64,000 bases of DNA from an uncultured Bacteroides sp. Its GTDB lineage: Bacteria; Bacteroidota; Bacteroidia; Bacteroidales; Bacteroidaceae. The position numbers were made by a program, and so were the translations under genes. Shown one piece after another: positions 16,997 through 25,760 of the stretch (position 1 is its first letter; the number at the start of each line of letters is the position of its first letter). Under the pieces are notes generated by a model. The model saw only the letters and a list, made by a program, of their open reading frames with translations. It had not been told where the DNA came from and made no database searches. The DNA is taken from contig USEY01000002.1 of the NCBI GenBank assembly GCA_900553815.1, forward strand, positions 1 to 64,000, given 5' to 3'.

Positions 16997-17133
16997 GAGG
17001 CTGACAGGTTTTCATAAGCCCCTGTGTATCTATAATGTACCAACATGCAGATGCACAGGGAACTTCAATCAACCCATTCATGTCTGGCATATATCTCCCG
17101 ATTTATGCCGGCACAAATATTTTACAGAACATT

Positions 17134-18567
17134 ATGAGTTATTCCATCTTTTCAAATCTACACATCAAGCCATGGCTGTCGGCCTGTGCCCTTTCAGTCC
17201 TGCTGGGTTTCTCGGCCACGTCGTGCAGCGACAACAACGTGCTGACAAATGTCCCGACCGACGATAATGAAGAAGAGAATACTGAAGTAGTAGAACAGAC
17301 GCCCTTCACCATTGTCGATAAGCAAGGCAAGCCGGTAGACGTATTCTCTGCCGACTTCAATGAATATTACATACAGGTCAACGTACCGGGCAAGTGGCGT
17401 CTGAGCACCGACAATGACTACCTTGTACCACTCCAGAAAGAAGGTGAAGGCCCTACACTTGTCAGATTGTTTGTAGGAATCAACTGGTACCAGAGCCGTT
17501 CAGGCAATATCAGCCTGCAACAGCTGGATGCCGATGCAACCACCCGCAGCACCGGTGGCGACGTTTATACCCGTGCTACTACTCAGGCTGAAACTCCCGA
17601 TATGAGCGAAACCATGAAAATGATTTCGTCCAACAAAGGTGCCGGCTACTCATACCTGCCCAACAGCAACTACTGTTTGGGCACCAATATGCAGATATTC
17701 AACATGAGCCGTCTGGACAGCCTGCAACAGGCCATGCGCTATGACCTCTTCGTTGACGAATACTACCCACAGGTAGAAGAAGAAGTGACTATGGCCAACA
17801 GCCAGGAAGAGTTGTCAGATAAACTTTCTATAGCAGCCTCCGTCAACGTTAATTTCAGTGCTTTCGCTGTCGATGTAAAAGGTCACTTCGGCAGTTCCTC
17901 AAGCAACTCCACCAACAAGGAGTACGCTGTAAAACGCCTGAAGAGCTATCAGTACACGCGAGAAATCAACTACATGAACCTCATTGCCCTTATCCAACAG
18001 AAGCCCGAACTTGCCGACGAGATTTATGCTCCCGGATTCCAAATGAAGATAAAAGCGTTTGAGGAAGCCATAGGTAAGGAAAATATTAACGAGGCTGAGA
18101 AACAAAAGCTTTGCAAGGACTTCTGCGACGAAGTAGGCCCCTGCTTTATCAGCAAAGCCGTTATGGGTTGTGTACTTGACTACTACATCTCTGTTGACAA
18201 AAGTGTATTGGGCAACACCATGACTGCCGGCGGAGCGCTTGACCTCCAATACAGCATTACCCTAAAAATACATGGTGAAGGCGATTACAACGAGACAGAA
18301 CAAAAAATCCTTGAGAATATCGAAGCTAAAATCAATGTCAAGGGTGGCGACGTCACCAAGGTCAGCATCCTGCCTACGGGTGGTCAACTGGAAAGCAATG
18401 ATGTAAAAGAATGGCTACTTACCGTCGAACCCAAAACAGCCGTACTCATCGATATGAAACTGGTTCCAATCTATGTACTTATTGATGACGCAGTGGCACA
18501 CGACGTGCTGAAAAATTACATAGACACCATCGGTAAGCTACCCGATGAAAACGACAAAAAACAGTAA
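17134..18567 (+). CDS. BACON-MACPF lipoprotein 3
   Basis: This 477-residue lipoprotein (lipobox SATSC, Cys31) is a tandem duplicate of MACPF 2. An acidic linker (DDNEEENTEVVE) leads into a BACON-like domain at about 56-132 and a MACPF-like domain from about 163 (SSNKGAGYSY). The degenerate signature is VGPCFISKAVMGC at about 334-346. The C-terminal segment, with GGDVTKVSILPTGGQLE, parallels MACPF 1 and 2. The start at 17134 (MSYSIFSN) is preferred because it gives a normal signal peptide; an in-frame ATG at 17035 would add 33 hydrophilic residues. The ribosome site is weak in either case. A 137-bp gap separates it from MACPF 2 and a hairpin follows at 18588. Confidence 0.72.
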   Translation: MSYSIFSNLHIKPWLSACALSVLLGFSATSCSDNNVLTNVPTDDNEEENTEVVEQTPFTIVDKQGKPVDVFSADFNEYYIQVNVPGKWRLSTDNDYLVPLQKEGEGPTLVRLFVGINWYQSRSGNISLQQLDADATTRSTGGDVYTRATTQAETPDMSETMKMISSNKGAGYSYLPNSNYCLGTNMQIFNMSRLDSLQQAMRYDLFVDEYYPQVEEEVTMANSQEELSDKLSIAASVNVNFSAFAVDVKGHFGSSSSNSTNKEYAVKRLKSYQYTREINYMNLIALIQQKPELADEIYAPGFQMKIKAFEEAIGKENINEAEKQKLCKDFCDEVGPCFISKAVMGCVLDYYISVDKSVLGNTMTAGGALDLQYSITLKIHGEGDYNETEQKILENIEAKINVKGGDVTKVSILPTGGQLESNDVKEWLLTVEPKTAVLIDMKLVPIYVLIDDAVAHDVLKNYIDTIGKLPDENDKKQ

Positions 18568-18587
18568 AATCAACATAGTAAAATCCC

Positions 18588-18643
18588 AAGGAAACAGGTG
18601 TGTCTGAATCTGCCCTAACCAGTCGGGCACACCTGCTTTCCTT
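18588..18643 (+). terminator. long hairpin between MACPF genes 3 and 4
   Basis: An inverted repeat of about 15 bp with one bulge (18588-18602 against 18628-18643) encloses a 25-nt loop. No T-run follows. It may be a partial terminator or an RNA-stability element dividing the five-gene series into 1-3 and 4-5. Confidence 0.5.
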
Positions 18644-18677
18644 ACGCTAAGAAACGCTGCTTAACAGAACAAAAAAC

Positions 18678-20996
18678 ATGTGGAAGAACATCCTACTCAA
18701 AACGACTTTACTTCTTACCCTGCTGACCGGCTTTACTGCCTGCCAGGACGACGATGTCATCGACGAAACCAAGCTGGAAGCTGGTCCCGTCAGCATATCC
18801 GTACCACAGAATCCCTGGCACATACCGTCACGGGCCGACTTCTACATGTTCTTAGTTGAATCCCAAGGCTATGCCTGGACAGCCAGCACCGAGTCCGACT
18901 GGCTGACACTTGATACCACCCAAGGCCTGCACGGCAGCACCTACCTGCGCTTCAGCGTAGAAGAAAATACCGAACCCTTTGCCCGCATGGCCGTCATCAC
19001 CGTGACCGACAGCCAGAACCCCGACGAGTTCCGCCTGCAAGTACGCATCAGGCAGAGCGGCTACAACGACGAGGACAATGCTACCCTGACAGGCGACATG
19101 CTGAAAAAACACCGTATGGGCTACGGCTACGACGTCATGAAAGACTATGCCAGCGACGAAAGCTTTTCCGACTTACCCATCCTCGACTACGAGCAGGTAG
19201 TGAAGCTTGAAGAAGAGAAGAACATGCTCATCATCAGCGAAGACCGCCGCCACTATCAGGAGATAGAGACCTTCTCCGGAAACACCCTGACCGAACTGGC
19301 CAGCGAACTGACCAACAACATGACTTCGGGCGGCACTTTCCTGGGCTGTGGCAAGGTTACTACCAGTTCGACCAGTGTATTCCGCTCAAAGACCATCGAA
19401 CAGTCGTGCGGATACATCCGATTGAAACAAATCACCTCGTCGCGCACCATCGACCTCGGCGCACTGGCAGCCGAAGCCACCAGCGACGACTCCCCCCTCT
19501 ACTCCAAAGAGTTCCGCGAGGCCATCCGAAACATGAAGTCCGTGGGCGATGCCAGCAACATCATCAACACCTTCGGTACCCACATCGTATCGTCGGCCGA
19601 CCTGGGAGGCTCCATCAGCCTGGAGGTGCTTATCAGCCGCGAACAAAGTGTCGAGGAAGAGCATTCCGTAAAAACCGTCACCAAAAAAGTATTTGGCAAG
19701 AAAACCAGCCAAAGCAGTTCTACCTACGACAAATACGTGGAACAAAACGGACTGGACTACCAGGCCAGCATCGACTGCACCGGCGGAACGGTTGCCACGC
19801 AGAATGCCATCAAAGCCTACATCGACCGGAAAGAGCAGGTTCCTTCCTCGGCCATCATCAACTGGCAGAACAGTTTCCAGGAAGACCCTGCCGAAACCAA
19901 AGACTACAACGTAGGCATGATTGGCTGCCAGCTGACGCCTATCTATACCCTGATAAACGACCCCACCAAACGGGCGTGGATGGAAGAAGCATTCGAAAAG
20001 TATACCAATACGCAAGTAACAAAATATGAAGACACGCCGGCACACGTTGCTGTATGGGAAGCCATGATAGATTTTTGGGACAAGGGCAACAAGCGAGTAC
20101 TCTTAGGCAAAACAAAAGGAAACGCAAGTGTACTTTTAGCTAAAGAATATGTGCCCAGCATACGCACGGACAAAACTGTAATAGTAGCCTATCCCGTTCT
20201 GAACAATAAAGCCTTTTTTTATGGCGGAGTATTCGTAGGCGACAAGGAACATGTGCCCGGTTATGTCCGCTGGTTGGGTAACAATCCTATATATGAACCT
20301 TTTGAGGACGAAAAATTCCAAAATTATGAAGGCAACGAACTGTTTCACCCCGATGAAGGTACACTATTGGAACTTTATATATACAACGGAGGCATTCATG
20401 CCATAAAACCCGAAGATTACAACTATAACGAATATACTGCTTTGTCAGAGTTGACAGAATATCATCCGGGAGCTTACATAGAGCACATGCCGTTTGTCAA
20501 AGTTGGACCCTATTTATGGGCTGAGAAAGGAAATGTACTGGATAAATACTTCCCGCCCAAATCCATGATAGATTTTGTCCCCGGAACTGATACAAGATAC
20601 AGATTCTGCTTCATTGACAACAATATGTATACTTTCTCACTGCCCACGGTTAAGGAACTTGAGAGCTTAATACAGATTACAACAACATACAATCCAGATA
20701 TTCTTTTCAATCTTAACTCTGAGTATTATAATGAAATAGGTGCAATGTGGGCTAAAGGTTATATTTACGCAGTCATAGGTCCTGAGTTCTATCAGTTCAG
20801 CGGAGACAAGACTGCATTCGTATTTGCAACCGACAATGACAATAAAATATGTATAGGCAGGCTTTCTCCATCAAAAAAATTAAATACATTTACCACTACA
20901 GAATACTTCAGATTTTTGCACATGAATGTAATGAGACCCGACGGAGACAGTTATATCCAACTCGTTGAAGTCCTATCAAATATACCTACTGACTGA
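18678..20996 (+). CDS. BACON-MACPF lipoprotein 4 with large C-terminal module
   Basis: This 772-residue lipoprotein (lipobox GFTAC, Cys22) has a BACON domain at about 37-128 (AWTASTESDWLTLD, closing VRIRQSG) and a MACPF domain at about 147-445. The canonical signature is intact: FGTHIVSSADLGG with Gly300-Thr301-His302. A third region of about 310 residues follows. Its part around 600-750 (VGPYLWAEKGNVL, then FSLPTVKELESLI) resembles the Fibrobacter succinogenes major domain (FISUMP-like), usually found on surface proteins. The DNA for the last third is noticeably more AT-rich than the first two thirds, which suggests module exchange. In known MACPF toxins the C-terminal module determines target binding; that role is inferred here. 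Confidence 0.78.
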   Translation: MWKNILLKTTLLLTLLTGFTACQDDDVIDETKLEAGPVSISVPQNPWHIPSRADFYMFLVESQGYAWTASTESDWLTLDTTQGLHGSTYLRFSVEENTEPFARMAVITVTDSQNPDEFRLQVRIRQSGYNDEDNATLTGDMLKKHRMGYGYDVMKDYASDESFSDLPILDYEQVVKLEEEKNMLIISEDRRHYQEIETFSGNTLTELASELTNNMTSGGTFLGCGKVTTSSTSVFRSKTIEQSCGYIRLKQITSSRTIDLGALAAEATSDDSPLYSKEFREAIRNMKSVGDASNIINTFGTHIVSSADLGGSISLEVLISREQSVEEEHSVKTVTKKVFGKKTSQSSSTYDKYVEQNGLDYQASIDCTGGTVATQNAIKAYIDRKEQVPSSAIINWQNSFQEDPAETKDYNVGMIGCQLTPIYTLINDPTKRAWMEEAFEKYTNTQVTKYEDTPAHVAVWEAMIDFWDKGNKRVLLGKTKGNASVLLAKEYVPSIRTDKTVIVAYPVLNNKAFFYGGVFVGDKEHVPGYVRWLGNNPIYEPFEDEKFQNYEGNELFHPDEGTLLELYIYNGGIHAIKPEDYNYNEYTALSELTEYHPGAYIEHMPFVKVGPYLWAEKGNVLDKYFPPKSMIDFVPGTDTRYRFCFIDNNMYTFSLPTVKELESLIQITTTYNPDILFNLNSEYYNEIGAMWAKGYIYAVIGPEFYQFSGDKTAFVFATDNDNKICIGRLSPSKKLNTFTTTEYFRFLHMNVMRPDGDSYIQLVEVLSNIPTD

Positions 20997-21020
20997 AAAG
21001 AAAATAAGAATAATAAGAAT

Positions 21021-23138
21021 ATGTATACCCAACCACACAATACAGGCAGGCTGTTATTACTGCTATTGCTACTAATCACAGCATGCCGGGAGGACAACTG
21101 GCAGGAAATAGCTCAGAATGGTAATAACCAGAACGAAACCGATGTACAAGACGGTATCTTGCGCACAGGCAGAGGTTACGAGACTTACACCCTGCCCCAA
21201 CAGTTCAGCGAAGAATGGAACGGCTGCCACATCAAGACCGACCGCGGTTTCATCTTTCTGTCCGACTCCATCATCGAAGCCGGCCGACAGCTGACCATCG
21301 AAGTGGAACAGAACCCCTTTGAGGAAGTGCGCCGGGGCAACCTGCTTGTTACTGACGACGACGGAAACATACTCCACTCCCTGCCGGTGGAACAGGCCAG
21401 CAGCGCCACCCGCTCGGCAAGTGAAGCCTACTCGGGCGCACTGATGCGCACCTACGGCGTGGGCTACGGATACGACGCCTTCGGCGAATATGCCTCCTAC
21501 AACAGCGTGCGCGACCAGATTATCAGCCTGCCAGGTCTGCGAAGATACGAGCAAGAGCAACACAGCGCCTATATCATTGACGACCATTCGCCCGACCTGA
21601 CCACCAGTATACTGGAAGGAAGCGACAGCGAAATGCTGCTCAAATCGCTGGCTGCCGAAGCCGGATTGGGGTTAGACGTAGGTCTCTTTCAGGCACATGT
21701 CAAAGTAGGCTATGCCAGCAGCGACCTGAAACAGAACTACTACTCCTTCTGCACCATCATGAACAACGTCAAGATGGCCTCGCGCCACATTGACCCCCTC
21801 ACCCTTATAGAGATAGCCCGGAAAGACGATAGCGTACTGACCGAAGGATTCCGCTATATAGTAAAGAAGATTGGCGATGCCGTCAGACAAAGCTACATGC
21901 TGGATGCCCAAAAATACCTTGACGACCTGTTCCGCATCTACGGCACCCACTTCATCTACCATGCCGACCTGGGCGGCAAGCTGGAGTTCTGCTCCACCTT
22001 CGAGCGGGCCGCCCTCGACAGCAAAACCAAGCTCAGCGCAGCAGCCGAGGCAACTTTCCTCAAAACGTGCGGCTTCAAGATGGAAACAGGACAGGAGAAT
22101 ACCTACTCGCAAGTACAGACACGCCAAAGCAACAGCCTCTTCGTCAAAGGTGGCGACGTGGCGTGCACCTCAGAAATACTGAACAGCGAAACCGACGTAC
22201 TGGACGACGGGATCATTGACCGTTGGTACAAGTCGGTTAAAATTGACTTCAACGACTCCAGAAACAGCAATGTGGAACTGATAAACTTCAAACTTTATCC
22301 TATCTACCAACTCGTAACCGATGAAGGTGCAGCAGCTTATATTGCATTCATCCTGAATGAACAGATAGAATATGAAAACAGCATCTTTCCCAAAGCCTAT
22401 AACCGCTTGTACACCACTATTCCCACCAATATGCTGACAGAGTTGCTCCATAAAGAAGAAAGGAATGTGAACACGGTCAATACAGGTAGCCAAGCCATTG
22501 GTGAAATTGTGCGCGAAGAGTTCAGTCTGAACGGCAAAAGATACCAGCTTGCCTCCTTCTATCCTACCATAGCCGGTGAGGTATTGCACGAAGGCTTTAC
22601 TGCCGACCTGGATTCACTCTACCTCATTCTGTGGAAAGACGAGCAGTGCACCCTTAAACCGATAGCCCGCATACAGGATGTATCCACCATTTACAACAAC
22701 GATGGCAACCTGGCCATCGAGCCACTACCCGGACAGGAATATACGCATTGCTCAAACAAAGACTTAAGCCAGCTGCAAGTTTACAACTGGGACTCTTACT
22801 TCAATGATTCCTATCGGATAGGCCCTTATACATTAATAGGAGGCACCTCTGTAAACAACAAAGCCAATACAGCCTATTACCATAAGATTCTGGCCAAAGA
22901 CACTCCACCGGGATGGATAATATGGAACCAGACAAGCATGGACTCACACTTTCCCACTATCATTCAGGAATATGCCCCCTGGCTTCCGGCATCCGGTCAA
23001 AAATACCACGTCTACGGAAAAGAAGTTTACGAAGACCTGCTACAATTAAGTTTCGGTTCATCCCATTATACTTACAGTAGCACTGACGATTCAGAGCTGC
23101 CACTCCTCCTCGTCCGTACCGACGACTTCCGTTACTGA
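21021..23138 (+). CDS. BACON-MACPF lipoprotein 5 with unrelated C-terminal module
   Basis: This 705-residue lipoprotein (lipobox LITAC, Cys22) has a BACON-like domain at about 57-126 and a MACPF domain at about 146-450 with the best signature of the set: YGTHFIYHADLGG, Tyr307-Gly308-Thr309-His310. A C-terminal region of about 240 residues (465-705) is not recognisable to me and does not resemble that of MACPF 4; it contains many aromatic residues (PPGWIIWNQTS, YAPWLP). It starts 24 bp after MACPF 4, so those two genes are surely co-transcribed. Predicted location is the outer membrane or cell surface. It could be a pore-former, a target-recognition partner for the degenerate paralogs, or a non-lytic adhesin. 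Confidence 0.78.
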   Translation: MYTQPHNTGRLLLLLLLLITACREDNWQEIAQNGNNQNETDVQDGILRTGRGYETYTLPQQFSEEWNGCHIKTDRGFIFLSDSIIEAGRQLTIEVEQNPFEEVRRGNLLVTDDDGNILHSLPVEQASSATRSASEAYSGALMRTYGVGYGYDAFGEYASYNSVRDQIISLPGLRRYEQEQHSAYIIDDHSPDLTTSILEGSDSEMLLKSLAAEAGLGLDVGLFQAHVKVGYASSDLKQNYYSFCTIMNNVKMASRHIDPLTLIEIARKDDSVLTEGFRYIVKKIGDAVRQSYMLDAQKYLDDLFRIYGTHFIYHADLGGKLEFCSTFERAALDSKTKLSAAAEATFLKTCGFKMETGQENTYSQVQTRQSNSLFVKGGDVACTSEILNSETDVLDDGIIDRWYKSVKIDFNDSRNSNVELINFKLYPIYQLVTDEGAAAYIAFILNEQIEYENSIFPKAYNRLYTTIPTNMLTELLHKEERNVNTVNTGSQAIGEIVREEFSLNGKRYQLASFYPTIAGEVLHEGFTADLDSLYLILWKDEQCTLKPIARIQDVSTIYNNDGNLAIEPLPGQEYTHCSNKDLSQLQVYNWDSYFNDSYRIGPYTLIGGTSVNNKANTAYYHKILAKDTPPGWIIWNQTSMDSHFPTIIQEYAPWLPASGQKYHVYGKEVYEDLLQLSFGSSHYTYSSTDDSELPLLLVRTDDFRY

Positions 23139-23191
23139 CACCAACAGAAATACCAACAAAAGAATAACCTGACAGAAAGGATACAACCATT

Positions 23192-23401
23192 ATGAAAGCA
23201 AAAGAATATACCGCCCCCCGCATCGAACTCATACAACTGGACACGGAAGCCTGCGTCATGGCCAACAGTTTCTCCACACCCGGCTACGGCGACGGAGGCA
23301 TGTTTCCCTCTTCGTCAAGACGCGGAAGCCAAAGCAGCAGCATGGCACCCATCGAAGACATTGAGAGTATGATAGAAGACATATTGACCGTGAAGAAATA
23401 A
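23192..23401 (+). CDS. small 69-residue protein of the MACPF operon
   Basis: This short gene encodes a protein that begins KEYTAPRIELIQLDTEACV, a pattern (Tyr-x-x-Pro-x-Ile-Glu-hydrophobic) I recall from small Bacteroidales proteins next to fimbrillin-type lipoproteins. The middle is Gly/Ser-rich with a basic patch (SSSRRGSQSSS) and the C-terminus is an acidic amphipathic stretch (IEDIESMIEDIL). There is no signal peptide. A ribosome site (AGAAAGGA) precedes the ATG. It sits 53 bp after MACPF 5 and 6 bp before the fimbrillin-like gene, so it is part of the operon. Function is unknown; a chaperone-like partner, regulator or peptide precursor are all possible. Confidence 0.65.
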   Translation: MKAKEYTAPRIELIQLDTEACVMANSFSTPGYGDGGMFPSSSRRGSQSSSMAPIEDIESMIEDILTVKK

Positions 23402-23407
23402 CTGTGT

Positions 23408-25441
23408 ATGAAACTGCATAACATCATCCTGCCCCTGACTGCCACGCTGTTGCTGGTCAGCGCCTGCACCGACACCTCCGTGCCCGGCCCGCAATCCCTA
23501 CGCACGCGTCGCATCTACACCCAGGCACTCAGCGGCAGCGACTCACTGCCCCAGACGCGCATTGCCTTCGACGACAAGGAAGAAGAGGGCATGGCTACCC
23601 GCTGGGAAACGACCGACGCCTTCAAGGGCTACTATACCACCCCGCAGGTACAACAGGTGCTTCAGACTACCGAAACCGTCGCCCTCTTCAGCTACGCCGA
23701 GTCCAGCCTCAGCGGCAAGGACAACCAGGCACGCTTCGAAGCCGACGTGGCCGACGATGTGGACGCCACCACCATCTTCAACTTCTTCTACCCCTCGTGG
23801 CGCACCAGCGGACTTACCTGGGCCAACACCCGAGCCTCGCTACAGGGACAGAAGCAGCAAGGCAACGCCAGCACCGCCCACCTCAGTCTATACAACTATC
23901 TGCACGCCACCGGTGTGACTGACATAGAGCATGCGCCTGAGGCCGTTGCCTTCAGCCCCTTGCTGGCCCTGCTGCGCTTCGACCTGACCCTCCAGGACTA
24001 CGATGCCATCCGCGACGGACTGCCCCAGCGCTTCAGCTTGCAGTCGGAGGGCGAACAACCTTTCTATCATAGCATCCAAGCCAACGGACAAGGACTGGAA
24101 GCCTCGTCGTACCTCGACCTGCAATTGCAGGACATCGACCCTACGACATCGGCCACTGACGAACTGCCGGCCAACACCCTGCGCCTCTACTGTGCCACTG
24201 CACCCACCACGCTGCATCCCGCCCGGCTCAGCCTCAACGTGTATTGCAGCAACGGCGCACGTTATACCACTCAAATCACAGCTGCTGACGATGTCACCGT
24301 CAGCTGGCAGGCCGGCATACGCTACCGCACGGACGCCCTCGCCTTGACACGCCTGGCCGACGATGCCGCCGTCAGCGTCTTCGACAACTCGACGCAAGCC
24401 TCCGCCAGCTTCAGCGGCAGCGGCACGCAGACCGACCCTTATCTCATTGCCTCGGCCGACGACCTGAAGCTGCTTGTCCAGCAGGTCAGTGAACAAGGCA
24501 ACAAATACAGCGGCAAATACTTCAAGTTGACGACCGACCTGCGCATCGAGGCCGACACCTGGACACCCATTGGTCTGCGTACCGGCGAAGGCAGCTGGGA
24601 CGACAATAACCGCCCTTTCTGCGCCCACTTCGACGGCAATGGACATACCATCAGCGGCAAGCTCAATGGTTCCACCACTAACTTTGGCCTGTTCGGTCTG
24701 GTAGGTGAGAATTTCAGTGTAACCAACCTCCACATCACAGCCCAGGTAAACAACAACTATGAGGCAGGAGAAAGCACAACACGTGCCGCAAGCACCGGTG
24801 CCCTGATAGGCTGTATATGGGCTAATAACAGCAACAGCACCATCCACATCCAAGACTGTAGTTTCAGTGGTACCCTCAGCTCGGCTGGCGGCGGTAACTA
24901 TGCCGGCGGTTTGGTGGGCAACTTAGCCATTGGCAATATCAACATGACGGGATGCATCAACCGGGGCAAGCTCAGCGCAACAAACAACAGCAGCTCGAGC
25001 ACCGCAAACCAAAATCTGGGTGGACTAGTGGGCTATGCACAAGGAATGGTCAGCCTCAGCGACTGTGCCAACTATGGCAGCTTCAGCACCACAAACAACA
25101 GCGAGAACGTCTACGCCGGCGGCCTGCTGGGACAGGTAACGAGCGGCGTGATCTGCCAGCTGCGCAATACGGACAACTACGCTGACGTCTTCCCTGCCGC
25201 CAACAGCAATGCCAAAGTGGGCGGACTGATGGGCCGAGCAGACAACGGCCAGCTGCACACCAGCATCAACCATGCCACACTGACGACCGGAAGCGGCAAG
25301 CGCGGCAGCTTGGTAGGCCAAACAAACGGTTCGCTGACAGTGAACGACTGCTGCACCGACCAAGGCAACACCGGCCTGCCGTTGTGCGCCGAACAGGCGA
25401 GCACACAGCCCTGCGACGAAAAGCATCGGAAAGGTTTATAA
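23408..25441 (+). CDS. fimbrillin-like lipoprotein with GLUG repeats
   Basis: This 677-residue lipoprotein (lipobox LLVSAC, Cys20) has two parts. Residues about 30-315 resemble the fimbrillin/Mfa-like family of Bacteroidales surface proteins, including the early Arg-Ile-Ala-Phe and Trp residues (TRIAFDD, TRWETTDAF). Residues about 335-645 carry repeats of the GLUG type, visible as GLFGLVG, GALIGC, GGLVGN, GGLVGY, GGLLGQ, GGLMGR and GSLVGQ, a beta-helix motif of adhesins and IgA-protease-like proteins. It closes the MACPF operon, ahead of a strong terminator at 25489. A surface adhesion or pilus-like role is likely; direct partnership with the MACPF proteins is inferred from position only. Confidence 0.75.
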   Translation: MKLHNIILPLTATLLLVSACTDTSVPGPQSLRTRRIYTQALSGSDSLPQTRIAFDDKEEEGMATRWETTDAFKGYYTTPQVQQVLQTTETVALFSYAESSLSGKDNQARFEADVADDVDATTIFNFFYPSWRTSGLTWANTRASLQGQKQQGNASTAHLSLYNYLHATGVTDIEHAPEAVAFSPLLALLRFDLTLQDYDAIRDGLPQRFSLQSEGEQPFYHSIQANGQGLEASSYLDLQLQDIDPTTSATDELPANTLRLYCATAPTTLHPARLSLNVYCSNGARYTTQITAADDVTVSWQAGIRYRTDALALTRLADDAAVSVFDNSTQASASFSGSGTQTDPYLIASADDLKLLVQQVSEQGNKYSGKYFKLTTDLRIEADTWTPIGLRTGEGSWDDNNRPFCAHFDGNGHTISGKLNGSTTNFGLFGLVGENFSVTNLHITAQVNNNYEAGESTTRAASTGALIGCIWANNSNSTIHIQDCSFSGTLSSAGGGNYAGGLVGNLAIGNINMTGCINRGKLSATNNSSSSTANQNLGGLVGYAQGMVSLSDCANYGSFSTTNNSENVYAGGLLGQVTSGVICQLRNTDNYADVFPAANSNAKVGGLMGRADNGQLHTSINHATLTTGSGKRGSLVGQTNGSLTVNDCCTDQGNTGLPLCAEQASTQPCDEKHRKGL

Positions 25442-25488
25442 CTTACAACAGCCATTCTGTCCCCACCCCCAAAACAGACAGATAATAT

Positions 25489-25540
25489 CACCTGGATGGA
25501 GCACATACCCCTCACAAGGTTGCGCCATCCGGGTGTTTAT
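25489..25540 (+). terminator. terminator at the end of the MACPF operon
   Basis: An 11-bp stem with one G-U wobble (25489-25499 against 25525-25535) is followed by TTTATATAT. It lies 48 bp after the last gene. Confidence 0.75.
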
Positions 25541-25577
25541 ATATAGCCAAACAACATCGGCTTGTCATTTATTTCTG

Positions 25578-25585
25578 TACATTTG
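25578..25585 (+). promoter_or_regulatory. orphan -7-like promoter box
   Basis: TACATTTG lies in CTGTAnnTTTGCACACACAA, a context identical to the dprA/M20 intergenic promoter at 7713. No convincing gene starts downstream on the plus strand before the convergent gene ending at 26097, so the product could be a noncoding RNA crossing the repeat array at 25761-25876. Confidence 0.45.
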
Positions 25586-25760
25586 CACACACAATCCCTT
25601 CCGTCAGCCAAGGTGAAGCCGCCCATCCGCAGGCAACCAAGAAAGATACAGGCAAGACAGCTTATTTCCCACTGTTTATCAGCCTGCATCGACTTTGGCA
25701 AAGTACCGGAAGCGGACAAGAAATGCAGGGTCTTAGTCAACTGTGATACAAGCATATACA

